DNA of 64,000 bases from Alishewanella metallidurans (GCF_036983985.1 NZ_JALAHQ010000001.1:1-64000), one strand, 5' to 3'. Numbered from the stretch's first letter, positions 41,376 through 50,976 are shown. The notes: a model not told the origin generated them from the sequence alone. Made by a program: numbers and translations.

Positions 41376-42602
41376 TTAATGATTAACATGGCGCTGAGGC
41401 AGCAGTAACACAAAACGTGCGCCGCCCAGTGTCGAGTTGGTAATGCTAATTTTACCCAGATGCCACTGCGTTACTCGCGCAACTATGGCTAAGCCTAAAC
41501 CAAAACCACCCGCTTGTTTATTACGACTAGCATCAATACGAAAAAATGGTTTAAGAATATATTGGCGCAGTTGCTCGGGTATTCCTGGGCCGTCGTCTTC
41601 TACTTCAATTTGCCAATACTGCTTATGCTGGCTTAGTGTTAAACTAATGTGCTGCACAGCATATTTTTTGGCATTAACTAGCAGATTTTGCAACGCGCGT
41701 TCAATATAATGACCATCACCATGCAACATAGCTTGGGCTGGCAGCGTTAAATAAATGGGTGCGCCGGGTAATGGGGTGAGCTTTTCTTGCACGTTAGTAA
41801 TTAATTCGGTTAAATTAATTTGTTGCATCTGTAGCGGTAACTGTCCGGTTTCTAAACGCGCATAGTCTAAGATCTCATCGACTAAGTGTTGTAACTCTTT
41901 AACATCTTGCAGCATTAGCTGCTTTTCTTGTGCGGGTAATTGCTGCGCCATTTCTAGCGCAAAGCTTAACCGTGCAATAGGTGTTCGAAGCTCATGTGAC
42001 ACCGCTTGTGTCATTTCTCGTTGTAGTTTTAATAAGTCGCGAATTTGCCCACTCATATACTGAAAACTATCGGCAATGGGCGCAATAAAAGACCGTGCCG
42101 GTAAATATAAGTTGGTATCAGTGTTAGTGCTAAATTGCTGTAGGCTATGCTGTAAGCGCCGAATATCGCGTGCTACCGGCCATAGCCACAGTGCTATAGC
42201 GACGGCAAGTAGTATAAAAAATAGTAGAGTAAACCAGGTAGCACCATCGTTTTGTATCAGCGGCAATGGGCCAAGCCGCCATAACTGATTATTAGCAAGA
42301 TAATAAAAATACACTTGTTCTTCTTCAAACAAGCTCACTACTTTACCCTGTTGTAATAGGCTTAACTCTGCTGGTAGCCAGCTAATACTGTCAGTTGGCA
42401 ATGCGATGATATTTAGCGAAACTGTGCTTGGCCAAGTAGCAACCGGTTGCTGTAACTGCTGCTGCAATAGCGAGGTATAGCTTGTTAACCAAGGCGGCTC
42501 GGCTGCAGGTTGCCATTGTTGCCACAGTTGTTCTACGGCCCAACCCGCTGCCAGCAGCACGATAAAAATAAATAGATAAAAATGCCAGAATAGGCGCTGC
42601 AT
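41376..42602 (-). CDS. Sensor histidine kinase, RstB/OmpR-partner type, 408 aa
   Basis: Transmembrane helices at about residues 5-25 and 122-143 enclose a periplasmic sensor of about 95 residues. A HAMP-like linker, the phosphoacceptor H203 in SHELRTP, and the ATPase boxes NLLVNAKKYA, DDGPGIPE and GGFGLGLAIV follow. It is the last gene of a four-gene row with MipA/OmpV, DUF3019 and the response regulator, 12 bases after the regulator. The signal is unknown. Envelope stress or a cationic compound is a guess from the MipA partner. Confidence 0.92.
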   Translation of the reverse strand: MQRLFWHFYLFIFIVLLAAGWAVEQLWQQWQPAAEPPWLTSYTSLLQQQLQQPVATWPSTVSLNIIALPTDSISWLPAELSLLQQGKVVSLFEEEQVYFYYLANNQLWRLGPLPLIQNDGATWFTLLFFILLAVAIALWLWPVARDIRRLQHSLQQFSTNTDTNLYLPARSFIAPIADSFQYMSGQIRDLLKLQREMTQAVSHELRTPIARLSFALEMAQQLPAQEKQLMLQDVKELQHLVDEILDYARLETGQLPLQMQQINLTELITNVQEKLTPLPGAPIYLTLPAQAMLHGDGHYIERALQNLLVNAKKYAVQHISLTLSQHKQYWQIEVEDDGPGIPEQLRQYILKPFFRIDASRNKQAGGFGLGLAIVARVTQWHLGKISITNSTLGGARFVLLLPQRHVNH

Positions 42603-42614
42603 AATTAGCTGATC

Positions 42615-43304
42615 TTACCAAGCATCAGCGACAAACAAGTAGCCTTTGCCCCACACGGTTTTAATGCGAAACGGTGTTTCTGCATTATCATTTAACTTAC
42701 GGCGTAAATGTGAAATGCGTACATCTACCGTACGGTCGAGACCATCGTATTCCCGACCAATTATTTGTTGGTGAATAGCTTCGCGTTTTACCGTTTGCCC
42801 AGCGTGCTTGGCTAGCATCCAAATTAAGTCAAATTCGTAGCTCGTTAAATCTACCCGCTCATGATCTAACCACGCCTCACGTGAGCGTTGCTTTAGTAGT
42901 AAGCGATTAAACTGTAGTTCTTGTTGGTCGGTTTTAGTGTTGCTTTGGGTGCGGCGTAATAGCGCATTAATGCGGGCAACTAGCACTCTTGGCTCTACTG
43001 GTTTTACTACGTAGTCATCGGCACCCAGTTCAAGCCCTAATACTTGGTCAATATCGCTTTGTTTGGCCGTTAATATTAACACTGGGCCTTTGTACCAAGG
43101 GCGAATTTGCCGACAGACGCCAAAGCCATCTAAGCCCGGTAGCATTAAATCGAGTACAATAAGGTCGGGTTGAAACTGCCGACAATGCTCAGCTACAGCA
43201 TCACCTTGGCTTTGCAGTTGGACAGTAAAGCCGTGTTGCGCGAGATAACTCTGCACCAGAGTCGCTAGACGAAGATCATCTTCGACCAGTAATATTTTAG
43301 CCAT
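42615..43304 (-). CDS. OmpR-family response regulator, 229 aa
   Basis: The receiver domain has acidic residues ED near 8-9, phosphoacceptor D52 in VLDLMLPG, and the conserved Lys in YVVKP. The OmpR-type winged helix ends in RTVDVRISHLRRKL and VWGKGYLF. The ATG shares the ATGA overlap with the DUF3019 gene stop, so translation is coupled. Five extra upstream codons are possible but would lie inside that gene. A likely target is the mipA-like promoter of the same operon. Confidence 0.93.
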   Translation of the reverse strand: MAKILLVEDDLRLATLVQSYLAQHGFTVQLQSQGDAVAEHCRQFQPDLIVLDLMLPGLDGFGVCRQIRPWYKGPVLILTAKQSDIDQVLGLELGADDYVVKPVEPRVLVARINALLRRTQSNTKTDQQELQFNRLLLKQRSREAWLDHERVDLTSYEFDLIWMLAKHAGQTVKREAIHQQIIGREYDGLDRTVDVRISHLRRKLNDNAETPFRIKTVWGKGYLFVADAW

Positions 43305-43684
43305 CAGAATATACTCCATGCACTGTTTAAACGGCGTCTGGCCGGTTTTCGGCTTTGCACCTGTAACTCGGTCTGCAATAAAATAGTGTTATCGCTGCTG
43401 CGCAACGTCAGCTCGGTATTTTGCCAACTAAGTTGTTGTTGCCAATGGCCCTGATTGGCATCTTGCCAACAATATAGCTTTTCTTCAGCAATAAATAAGC
43501 AGGTATTTTGCGTGGTGTTACTGTGCCAGTGTAATTTTAGCTTGGCTTGGCAATGTTGGTTTTGCTGCTCGGTAACACAAATTTTTGGGCTGACGTCCCA
43601 ACACAGCTGCGCTGCGCAGTGTTCGGGCACGTTTGGTTGTGCGGCTAGGGTATTTAAAGCCAGTAATAGCCAGAGCTCATGCAT
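43304..43684 (-). CDS. DUF3019-family secreted protein, 126 aa
   Basis: A short signal peptide (about residues 1-15) is followed by a beta-sandwich-like domain with six cysteines (CAAQLCWDVSPKICVTEQQNQHC, NTCLFIAEEKLYCW). This matches DUF3019, which is typically found between MipA/OmpV and a two-component pair in Shewanella-like genomes. The TLRSSDN and RKPARRRLNSAWSIF ending is also typical. The role is unknown; it may sit in the periplasm and tune the sensor or the outer-membrane protein. Confidence 0.83.
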   Translation of the reverse strand: MHELWLLLALNTLAAQPNVPEHCAAQLCWDVSPKICVTEQQNQHCQAKLKLHWHSNTTQNTCLFIAEEKLYCWQDANQGHWQQQLSWQNTELTLRSSDNTILLQTELQVQSRKPARRRLNSAWSIF

Positions 43685-44535
43685 TAAAATAGCCGATAAC
43701 TTACGCCAAAGAACCAGGTTACAATATTGTCGGTTCGCACCAGAGGGCTGTTAGTCATTGCATCATCCAGATGTAAGTAACGCAAGAATGCTAATAACGC
43801 GAAGTCTTCCGACAACGGCTGCTGCCAGCCTAGGCGCAGTTCCGGTTGCCAACTTGCTTTACCATTATAACGGCTTATATAAAACGGCTCATTATTATCA
43901 ATACCGTAATAAGTATCAATAAGTTTGGCGCTTTTCCAATACAAAGTGGTATTTAGTTGCCAATTACCAAAGGACGTTTGCCAATGGCGACCTGCGCTGA
44001 TGCTAGCATGCTGGCCGTTATAGGCGTTACTAATGTCTTGCCAGAGTAGCGTTTGCAGGTGCCAGTCGTTACCAAACCAATCTAGTTGTAAACCCAGATC
44101 AACTGCGGTGGGGCGTTTGCTAACTTCGCCAAGTGATAATTGCCGTGGTGAGTTAAGGTCGGCAAGTATAGAGTTATTACTATAACTTTGGCTAAGCTGA
44201 AAAATATTGCCGCTAAACCATTTTTGAAAATAGCCTTTTTCGGGGTTTAGCTTACTAATGAGACTCAGCTGCCACTGATCATTTAGCTGCCAGCTACTGC
44301 CAAGTTTACCGTTATCAAAAAACCAATGTTCGCCGTAATAATAAATGTCGGGTAGCACGACTAACGGCAGTTTTTCACCGTCATATAATGGATTACTGCG
44401 CTGCCCGAAACCTACGGCAAGGCTTAAATGTAATTTTTGCTCGGTAATGCAGGACGTTTCATCGGCGCAGGATAACGCGGCTTCAGCATTCGCTACTATG
44501 TTAAGCAAAAAAATTAGCAGTAGGCCGTATCGCAA
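43684..44535 (-). CDS. MipA/OmpV-family outer-membrane protein, 283 aa
   Basis: A signal peptide (about residues 1-19) precedes a beta-barrel with many aromatic girdle residues. LSLAVGFGQRSNPLYDGEKLPLVVLPDIYYYGEHWFFDNGKLG is the MipA/OmpV family start, and the last residue is Phe (YRLF), as in outer-membrane barrels. Members scaffold murein enzymes or respond to osmotic or antibiotic stress. It is the first gene of the row mipA-DUF3019-regulator-kinase, with one-base overlaps between the first members. Confidence 0.88.
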   Translation of the reverse strand: MRYGLLLIFLLNIVANAEAALSCADETSCITEQKLHLSLAVGFGQRSNPLYDGEKLPLVVLPDIYYYGEHWFFDNGKLGSSWQLNDQWQLSLISKLNPEKGYFQKWFSGNIFQLSQSYSNNSILADLNSPRQLSLGEVSKRPTAVDLGLQLDWFGNDWHLQTLLWQDISNAYNGQHASISAGRHWQTSFGNWQLNTTLYWKSAKLIDTYYGIDNNEPFYISRYNGKASWQPELRLGWQQPLSEDFALLAFLRYLHLDDAMTNSPLVRTDNIVTWFFGVSYRLF

Positions 44536-44545
44536 GTTGCACCTT

Positions 44546-44679
44546 TATTTTTGATAGAGTCAGACTACATTAGTCTACCAAGTTGCTGTGCTACGCATAA
44601 GGTGGCATAACAATGTTTCACAATTTACTGCGATTAATAACAGTAAGCCTTGAACGCTGCCGCTAGACTATCAAAAATA
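44546..44679. repeat. Inverted 12-base element in both leaders of a divergent gene pair
   Basis: TATTTTTGATAG at 44546-44557 and CTATCAAAAATA at 44668-44679 are exact inverted copies. Read in the direction of each gene, the mipA-like gene and the lipoprotein gene both carry CTATCAAAAATA 10-14 bases before the ATG. It may be a shared regulator box, a shared leader motif or part of a -10 region. A link to the neighbouring response regulator is a guess. Confidence 0.5.
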
Positions 44680-44693
44680 GCGTGGGGTAGCTT

Positions 44694-45152
44694 ATGAAGT
44701 TTAGCGCCAAAATAATCATAGTCACATCGCTCTGCTTGTTAATTGGTTGTGTAGAAAACCTGACCGCCGATGATGCGGCAGCATATCGATACCTTGCTCG
44801 GGGCGATACTGCGCAGAATGATGATAAATTAATTCGAATTATTAGTAATCAGAGTAGTTTTGATCAGGTGTTTTACCAGCTGCTTAATCGTAGCAGCACA
44901 CCAGAAACTATTAACTTTGCGGAATACCAAGTACTGCTAGTAATGGCTGGTGCACAACAGAACACACTAAAGCTGGAAATAGAAAGGTTTAGCGGCCAGT
45001 CAGATCAAGTACAGATTATTCTTAATAGTGAGTACGCTGGCGCGAATTGCCCAGCACCTGCCGTAGTGCGTCAACCATGGATGCTGGTGGTGTTTCCGCG
45101 CGTTACACAACCCTTAGCCATTCAAGAGCAAATAAAGGTTACTACGTGTTAG
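44694..45152 (+). CDS. PrcB_C-like lipoprotein, 152 aa
   Basis: A lipoprotein signal ends in LLIGC. The domain core has SFDQVFYQLLN, then INFAEYQVLLVMAGAQQNTLKLEIERF, and VQIILNSEYAGANCPAPAVVRQPWMLVVFPR, which fits the PrcB C-terminal-type fold (NF..Y.VL.V.AG...). Cysteine pairing in ANCPAP and the last residue is possible. It diverges from the mipA-like gene and shares a leader motif with it, so co-regulation is plausible. Confidence 0.65.
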   Translation: MKFSAKIIIVTSLCLLIGCVENLTADDAAAYRYLARGDTAQNDDKLIRIISNQSSFDQVFYQLLNRSSTPETINFAEYQVLLVMAGAQQNTLKLEIERFSGQSDQVQIILNSEYAGANCPAPAVVRQPWMLVVFPRVTQPLAIQEQIKVTTC

Positions 45153-46888
45153 CCATTATTAGTAATGGGTTGCTGTTGCAATAGTTCTAACGCTTCACGC
45201 AACGTTGGGTAAAAACTCAGTTGGCCTTCTATCGGTTGCACGCCAGCTCTGGCTAGCGTTCTTAGTGGCTGAAACTGTAATTCGGCAATCATTAAGCTGG
45301 TTTTGCTTTTGGCGCATTTACTAATGAGTTTATTAAGCGCCGATAAACCACCGGCATCGAGCAGTGGCACACCATCCATATATAAAATAATGCCTTTGCT
45401 ATGCTCGCTTAAGCGGGCAATATCGGAAAAAATACGATCGGCTGCAGCAAAAAATAATGGCCCACTAATTTTTAATACTTGCCAGCCGCTAGGTACGGGG
45501 TGCTCAACTTGCTTACGGTTATTGCTGATGTCCGTTACCTTACTCATTGCGGCAATTTCTTTAACAAACAACAACGCGGCTAATAAAATACCGGCCGTGA
45601 TGGCAATCACCATATCGAACAGCACGGTAAGCGAAAAACAGGTAATAAATACCCATATATCACTGCGCGGTGCAGTTTTTAACAGCAGTACTGCTTTGTG
45701 TGCTTCGCTCATGTTCCAAGCGACAATAATCAGTAATGATGCTAAAGCCGCCATTGGTACATAAGATAGCAGGGGGGCCAGCAGGACCAAGCCGAGTAGT
45801 AACACTATAGCGTGAATAATAGAGGCAATAGGCGATTGCGCGCCGGCTTTAAAGTTCGCCGCAGAGCGTGCCAGAGCGGCCGTTGCGGTAATGCCACCAA
45901 AAAAAGGTGTAATAATGTTACCAATACCCTGACCCATCAGCTCGCTGTTTGCACTGTGGCGCCGGCCAGACATACCATCTAGCACCACTGCACAAAGTAA
46001 CGACTCTATTGCTCCTAGCATGGCCATAGCGAAGGCTGCTGTTAGCAAGTCTTTAACTAATTGCCAGCTAAAATTGAGTAATTCACCATCGGGGCCAGGG
46101 CGCAGCCATGGCCAGTCAAAGTAGGGCAAATAGGGCGGAATACCTTTGCCTAAGCTGCCATCGTGTTCGATATAACTAAAACGTGAACCGATAGTGTCAA
46201 TCTCAATACCTTGCTGCAGCAGTATTAAGGCTAATGCGGTGCCGACAAACAGTGCCGGTAAATGCGCCGGAATAATGGTTTTAAACTTCGGCCAAACCAG
46301 CATTACCGCTAAGGTAACTGAAGCAACCAATACACTTGGCCACGTTAATTGCGGCAGATGTTGTGCCAGAACCGCAATTTTATCGATGTAATGCTCGGGT
46401 AGATCATTAATGGGTAGGCCAAAAAAATCTTTTAGTTGCAAGGTAGCAATAACTACGGCAATGCCACCAGTAAAACCTAGGGTTACTGACTCAGGAATAT
46501 ACTCAATTAATCGACCAAGGCGCATTATTGCCATGAATATTAGCAGTACACCAGATAGTGCAGTGGCAATAAGCAAGCCGCTTAAACCATATTTAATGGC
46601 AACTGGATATAAGATAACGACAAAGGCTGCGGTGGGGCCAGAAATGCTATAACGAGAGCCGCCAGTAAGCGCAATAACAAAACCAGCAATAATGGCGGTA
46701 TAAAGCCCATATTGCGGCGCGACACCACTGGCAATGGCCAGCGCCATAGCTAGCGGTATAGCAATAATACCTACGGTAAGACCGGCCAGTATATCTTTAC
46801 CAAATTTTTTCCGGTTGTAGCCTTCGGCTAATACTTCGCGCAGGGCGTGGCCAAGGCGTAAAGAAAACAGATGAGCACGGTCTGGCAC
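45149..46888 (-). CDS. SulP-family anion (sulfate/bicarbonate) permease with STAS domain, 579 aa
   Basis: About 12-14 transmembrane helices begin with KDILAGLTVGIIAIPLAMALAIASGVAPQYGLYTAIIAGFV, the SulP signature. A cytoplasmic STAS domain (about residues 450-560, GIILYMDGVPLLDAGGLSALNKL) follows. Family members carry sulfate, bicarbonate, molybdate or dicarboxylates; the ion cannot be told here. It stands alone and shares a 4-base TTAG stop overlap with the lipoprotein gene. Confidence 0.9.
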   Translation of the reverse strand: MPDRAHLFSLRLGHALREVLAEGYNRKKFGKDILAGLTVGIIAIPLAMALAIASGVAPQYGLYTAIIAGFVIALTGGSRYSISGPTAAFVVILYPVAIKYGLSGLLIATALSGVLLIFMAIMRLGRLIEYIPESVTLGFTGGIAVVIATLQLKDFFGLPINDLPEHYIDKIAVLAQHLPQLTWPSVLVASVTLAVMLVWPKFKTIIPAHLPALFVGTALALILLQQGIEIDTIGSRFSYIEHDGSLGKGIPPYLPYFDWPWLRPGPDGELLNFSWQLVKDLLTAAFAMAMLGAIESLLCAVVLDGMSGRRHSANSELMGQGIGNIITPFFGGITATAALARSAANFKAGAQSPIASIIHAIVLLLGLVLLAPLLSYVPMAALASLLIIVAWNMSEAHKAVLLLKTAPRSDIWVFITCFSLTVLFDMVIAITAGILLAALLFVKEIAAMSKVTDISNNRKQVEHPVPSGWQVLKISGPLFFAAADRIFSDIARLSEHSKGIILYMDGVPLLDAGGLSALNKLISKCAKSKTSLMIAELQFQPLRTLARAGVQPIEGQLSFYPTLREALELLQQQPITNNG

Positions 46889-46947
46889 GTTAACCTCACT
46901 TTGGCAAAATACAGCCGTTAGTTTAGCAAACTGAGCATACTATTGCT

Positions 46948-48174
46948 TTATAAGCTTTTGGTTGGTGGTAAAGCCACGTTAGCAAAAATAAGCCCAGCAA
47001 TTAACGACATAAAAATTAAAAAAGTTTGTTGACCAATACCGGTAGACACGACAAATTCTTGACCCGAGATTAGCGAATTTAAGCCAATATAGGTTTTACT
47101 GCCGGGCACCAATACAATAAGCCCATGCATAGCAACAATAACCGCTGGTGCCTTAGCTAGCCGAGTAAATAGGTTGCTGTATATGCCCACAGCAAAGGCA
47201 CCAAGAAAAGCGCCTAACGTATAATCAAAAAGGTTTGCACCAGCAATACTGACGCCATAAGCAATAAAGCCTGACGCCAGTGACCACAAAGTGTATTTAC
47301 CTCGGCTATTAAAGAGAATAATTAACGACACACCTAAAATGCCGACGGCAAGCCAAGCGAAACTTTGAGGAATAGGTGGAGGTTTAATGAAATCAACAGT
47401 GCCGAATAAACGAAACCCTATTGCGATACCTAAAAAGGCACCAAAATACAGCTTAAACAATAGCATCATGGCATCCATAATACGGGCGTTACCCGATACT
47501 AAATGGCGCGCAGCTAGCTCGGCTAGGCCTAGCGTTAATGCTAAGCCAGGTATAAAGGCAATAATGGCAGATAACACGGCTAGGCGAATGTTAATGCCTG
47601 GGTCTATATAGCGACTAATGGCACAGGCAGCCACGGCAGCCACTAACGCGACTAAGGGCTCTAGCATATAAGCGATACGGGCAGAGTGTGCGGCCCATAA
47701 CATAAACAGGTATACCAATAACGATAGTAAGCACGACCAAAGCACATCGTTCCAGCTGGTTGCCATTAACATGGCGAAGGCGCCGCCCGATAGCATCATG
47801 GCAACACCACAAGCTAACTTGCTATAGGAGCTAGGCCGCATATCGATAGCGTCTAATAAGGCATCGGCTTCATTTAGACTAACTTGGCCTTGCAGTACTT
47901 GATCTGCCAACTCATCGGTACGCGATAACGCACCTAAATCCATACCGCCTGGATCAACGCGGGCGGCGTGGGTGTATTCTTGTTCATGCCCTTCGCTCCA
48001 AATAACAAAGGTCATTGCTGTCGGCGAAATAATAAACGAGGCGTTTAACCCCAGATGCCGCGATAATTGATTCAGATGCGCTTCTAAACGCGAAGCTGGC
48101 GTGCCGTATTTATGTAGCATTTTGCCAAGCTTAACAATAAATCTTCTTTTTTGGGTAAAGTCGCCGCTGTACAC
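46948..48174 (-). CDS. Threonine/serine exporter, fused ThrE-type, 408 aa
   Basis: An N-terminal soluble region (about residues 1-110, VKLGKMLHKYGTPASRLEAHL) precedes about ten helices that combine the DUF1212 and DUF3815 halves, as in Corynebacterium ThrE. GAFAMLM and the GAFLGAFAVGIYSNLFTRLAKAPAVIVAMHGLIVLVPGSKTY segment are family marks. The protein likely exports Thr/Ser or small peptides using the proton gradient. Confidence 0.88.
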   Translation of the reverse strand: MYSGDFTQKRRFIVKLGKMLHKYGTPASRLEAHLNQLSRHLGLNASFIISPTAMTFVIWSEGHEQEYTHAARVDPGGMDLGALSRTDELADQVLQGQVSLNEADALLDAIDMRPSSYSKLACGVAMMLSGGAFAMLMATSWNDVLWSCLLSLLVYLFMLWAAHSARIAYMLEPLVALVAAVAACAISRYIDPGINIRLAVLSAIIAFIPGLALTLGLAELAARHLVSGNARIMDAMMLLFKLYFGAFLGIAIGFRLFGTVDFIKPPPIPQSFAWLAVGILGVSLIILFNSRGKYTLWSLASGFIAYGVSIAGANLFDYTLGAFLGAFAVGIYSNLFTRLAKAPAVIVAMHGLIVLVPGSKTYIGLNSLISGQEFVVSTGIGQQTFLIFMSLIAGLIFANVALPPTKSL

Positions 48175-48400
48175 GCTAAGTTTCCACTATGTCGGTTTAA
48201 CCTACTCATTGTAATGGAAAACGCACTATTCGCGTAAAATACTATTGCGGCTATTACTAGGTAGAGCGTTGTTGCTCAGAGCCCAACATGCAGAGGGTTT
48301 CTTGCTGAATACTATGTTGTTATAACGCTTTCTTTTCTTACTAGCTGCACTATGATGTAACTGAATCAACATGGTTAATGTTGTTATGTGGAGTTTGGTT

Positions 48401-50080
48401 ATGTTCAAATTGTCGCTGAAAAATAAAATGTTACTGCTGGCTGTATTACCTATGATAGCGATAGTGTTGGCACTAATGCTGCTGATTTATAGCCAGATGC
48501 GTGACATGGGTACAGAACAAATTAACCAGTTTCGTATCGATATGCTGCAAGAAAAACAAGACGCGTTAAAAAATCACGTTGCTATCGCTGCCAGTGCAGT
48601 CGCGCCTTATTTTACAACGAATAACCCGAGTGCTGAGCAGTTAAATGCCGCAAAAGCCATGATTCGCGCCATGCGCTTTGGTGATGATGGTTACATGTTT
48701 GTTTATGATTTAGACGGCGTAAATATAGTACATGGCTCTAATTCTAGCTTAGAAGGCCGTAACCTAATTGATTTAAAAGACCCTAACGGTGTGCCACTGA
48801 TCCGTGAGTTAATTGACGCCGCAAAAAAAGGCAGCGGTTTTGTTACCTATATGTGGGATGAAAAAACCCGTGGCGGTTTAACACCCAAGCTAAGCTATGC
48901 CGCAGCGATGAACAGCAACCGCTGGGTTATTGGCTCTGGCTTTTATATTGATGACATTGACCGCCGTGTAGCAGAAAAAGAGCAACAAATTAACGGTCTT
49001 ATTCTTAATACACTATTGCTGGTCGTTGGCGGTGCAGTGCTAATGTTAGTGATCGTGGTTCTACTGGCATTGTTTGTTGCTAACTTGGTAGTTCAGCCAT
49101 TACAGAAAGCCTCTGCCGCACTTATTAACATTGGCCAAGGAGAGGGTGATTTAACCCAGCGCTTACAGATAGAAACCGCCGACGAGGTCGGTGAAGTTGC
49201 GCGTGGTTTTAATGAGTTTGCGCAAAAAATACAGCAGCTGGTAACTGAGGTAAAACAAGCCGTACAAGCACTTAGCCAAAGTGCTGCCAGTATGCAGAAA
49301 ATTGTTAACCTAACCGACCAAGATGCCAACACGCAAAAAGCGGAAACTACGCAAGTTGCCGCGGCGGTATATCAAATGTCGGCTGCGGTGCAAGAAGTAG
49401 CCAGCAGTGCGGGCTTAGCCGCCAGCGCAGCGCAAGAGGCCGATAAAGAAGCCATAGGCGGGCAGAAAAGTGTGGCACAAACGATAAACTCAATTAATAA
49501 ACTGGCAGAAGAAGTAAACACCGCTGGCGATACTATTGAAAAGCTGGGCGCTGACGCTGACCAAATTGGCTTAGTAGTAAACGTAATTCGCGGTATTGCT
49601 GAACAAACCAACTTGCTGGCGCTAAACGCCGCAATAGAAGCGGCACGAGCCGGTGAGCAAGGCCGCGGCTTTGCGGTGGTAGCCGATGAAGTGCGTACAC
49701 TCGCTACTCGTACCCAACAAAGTACTAATGAAATTCAGCAAATGATTAACCTGTTTCAACAAGGTACTAATGATGCGGTGCAGGTAATGCAGCGTGGTCG
49801 TCAGCAATCAATACAAACGGTTGCGCAGGCCGATAAAGCCAGCGAGTCACTCCAAACCATTACTAAATCAGTTAGTACTATTACTCAAATGAATATTCAA
49901 ATAGCAACCGCCGCCGAGCAACAAACGGCAGTAGCCGCCGATATTAGTCGCAGTATTCATGAAATAGCGCATTTGGCAGATCAAGCCGCAAATAATGCGG
50001 CTGAATTAGCATCTTCTACTAACGGCTTAACCGAGCTAGAACGCCGGCTTAGTGCATTAGTGCAACGCTTTAGAGTTTAG
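48401..50080 (+). CDS. Methyl-accepting chemotaxis protein with sCache_2 sensor, 559 aa
   Basis: The order is a transmembrane helix (about residues 8-30), a periplasmic sCache_2 domain (about 35-185; GDDGYMFVYDLDGVNIVHGSN, RWVIGSGFYIDDID), a second helix (about 200-225), a HAMP domain and the signalling helix hairpin with the conserved tip RGIAEQTNLLALNAAIEAARAGEQGRGFAVVADEVRTLA. sCache_2 domains often bind small organic acids. The frame extends 10 codons upstream, but the ATG after TGGAGTTTGG starts the first helix and is chosen. Confidence 0.93.
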   Translation: MFKLSLKNKMLLLAVLPMIAIVLALMLLIYSQMRDMGTEQINQFRIDMLQEKQDALKNHVAIAASAVAPYFTTNNPSAEQLNAAKAMIRAMRFGDDGYMFVYDLDGVNIVHGSNSSLEGRNLIDLKDPNGVPLIRELIDAAKKGSGFVTYMWDEKTRGGLTPKLSYAAAMNSNRWVIGSGFYIDDIDRRVAEKEQQINGLILNTLLLVVGGAVLMLVIVVLLALFVANLVVQPLQKASAALINIGQGEGDLTQRLQIETADEVGEVARGFNEFAQKIQQLVTEVKQAVQALSQSAASMQKIVNLTDQDANTQKAETTQVAAAVYQMSAAVQEVASSAGLAASAAQEADKEAIGGQKSVAQTINSINKLAEEVNTAGDTIEKLGADADQIGLVVNVIRGIAEQTNLLALNAAIEAARAGEQGRGFAVVADEVRTLATRTQQSTNEIQQMINLFQQGTNDAVQVMQRGRQQSIQTVAQADKASESLQTITKSVSTITQMNIQIATAAEQQTAVAADISRSIHEIAHLADQAANNAAELASSTNGLTELERRLSALVQRFRV

Positions 50081-50976
50081 GACGCAGCTATAGGCGTATT
50101 GGGTAAAACCGACAATGGTCGACGGACAAACCAACGGCCTAAGTGCCACAGTAACCAGAGTGATAATAGTGGAAAGATTAATGTTTGTAGGCTGTATACC
50201 ACAATAAGTTGGATTAGCTTTTCTACCATGGTATCAGAGAAGCTTTTTACCGCAGCAAACATATCGTTAGCTTTTCCAGCCAACTGACGCAGCCATGCAA
50301 AAGAGCCTTCATCGGCACTTTGCAGTGGCTGATCTACAAGCTGCAGCGCTTGAGTTTCGCCACTTAACGCGGCTTCGGCTGCTATGCGTTGCGGTTCTAG
50401 TACCCAGTCAGATAGCTCGGCAACACCAAAGGCGGCAAGCGGCACACCAATACGGATTACCAATAACAACGCAACAAAACCGCGCAATACATAGGTGCTA
50501 TTAGCACGCCAACTGACAGGGCCGATTAGCAGTATAATAGCGGATAGCACAATACCTGTACCGAATAGAGGTAGTGCAGCCAGTTTTCCAAATTCAAGTA
50601 AAAACAGCTGTAAGCCGATAGATGTCATGGCAATAACCATTAAGTCTGAATAGCGCACCGCCATATCTTGTAGTGGCTTGAGTAATTGCCCCGGTTTAAC
50701 ACTCGCCACGCCAACCCCGACTTCAGCTTCGGAAACAAAGGCAATGCCACGGTCAATTAAGCGTGCGGTTGCAAAAGACGCACTGCTTAGCAGTAAGCTA
50801 TGTTGCAGGGCGGAATGCGCTTTATTGTCTAGTGGTGCGAGAGCTGGGTTAACTATGCGCTGCTGTAATAATCCGCTGTATATGCCGGTTGCTAGTGCAA
50901 TAACACAAAGTAATAGTATTAGCAGACGTTTTGCTGGGCTAAGTTTAGTAAGTTGTAGCTTGGTACGTTGTTTCAT
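50077..50976 (-). CDS. Unrecognised membrane protein, 299 aa
   Basis: The family is not recognised. A cytoplasmic basic N-terminus is followed by helices at about residues 20-37, 107-130, 134-152, 163-185 and 260-285. A periplasmic-like region of about 65 residues (HSALQHSLLLSSASFATARLIDRGIAFVSEAEVGVGVASVKPGQ) lies after the first helix. The SFATARLIDRGIAFVSEAEVGVGVASVKPGQ stretch looks well ordered and could serve as a marker for homologues. GGAGG lies 6 bases before the ATG. It shares a 4-base TTAG stop overlap with the chemoreceptor gene. Confidence 0.65.
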   Translation of the reverse strand: MKQRTKLQLTKLSPAKRLLILLLCVIALATGIYSGLLQQRIVNPALAPLDNKAHSALQHSLLLSSASFATARLIDRGIAFVSEAEVGVGVASVKPGQLLKPLQDMAVRYSDLMVIAMTSIGLQLFLLEFGKLAALPLFGTGIVLSAIILLIGPVSWRANSTYVLRGFVALLLVIRIGVPLAAFGVAELSDWVLEPQRIAAEAALSGETQALQLVDQPLQSADEGSFAWLRQLAGKANDMFAAVKSFSDTMVEKLIQLIVVYSLQTLIFPLLSLWLLWHLGRWFVRRPLSVLPNTPIAAS

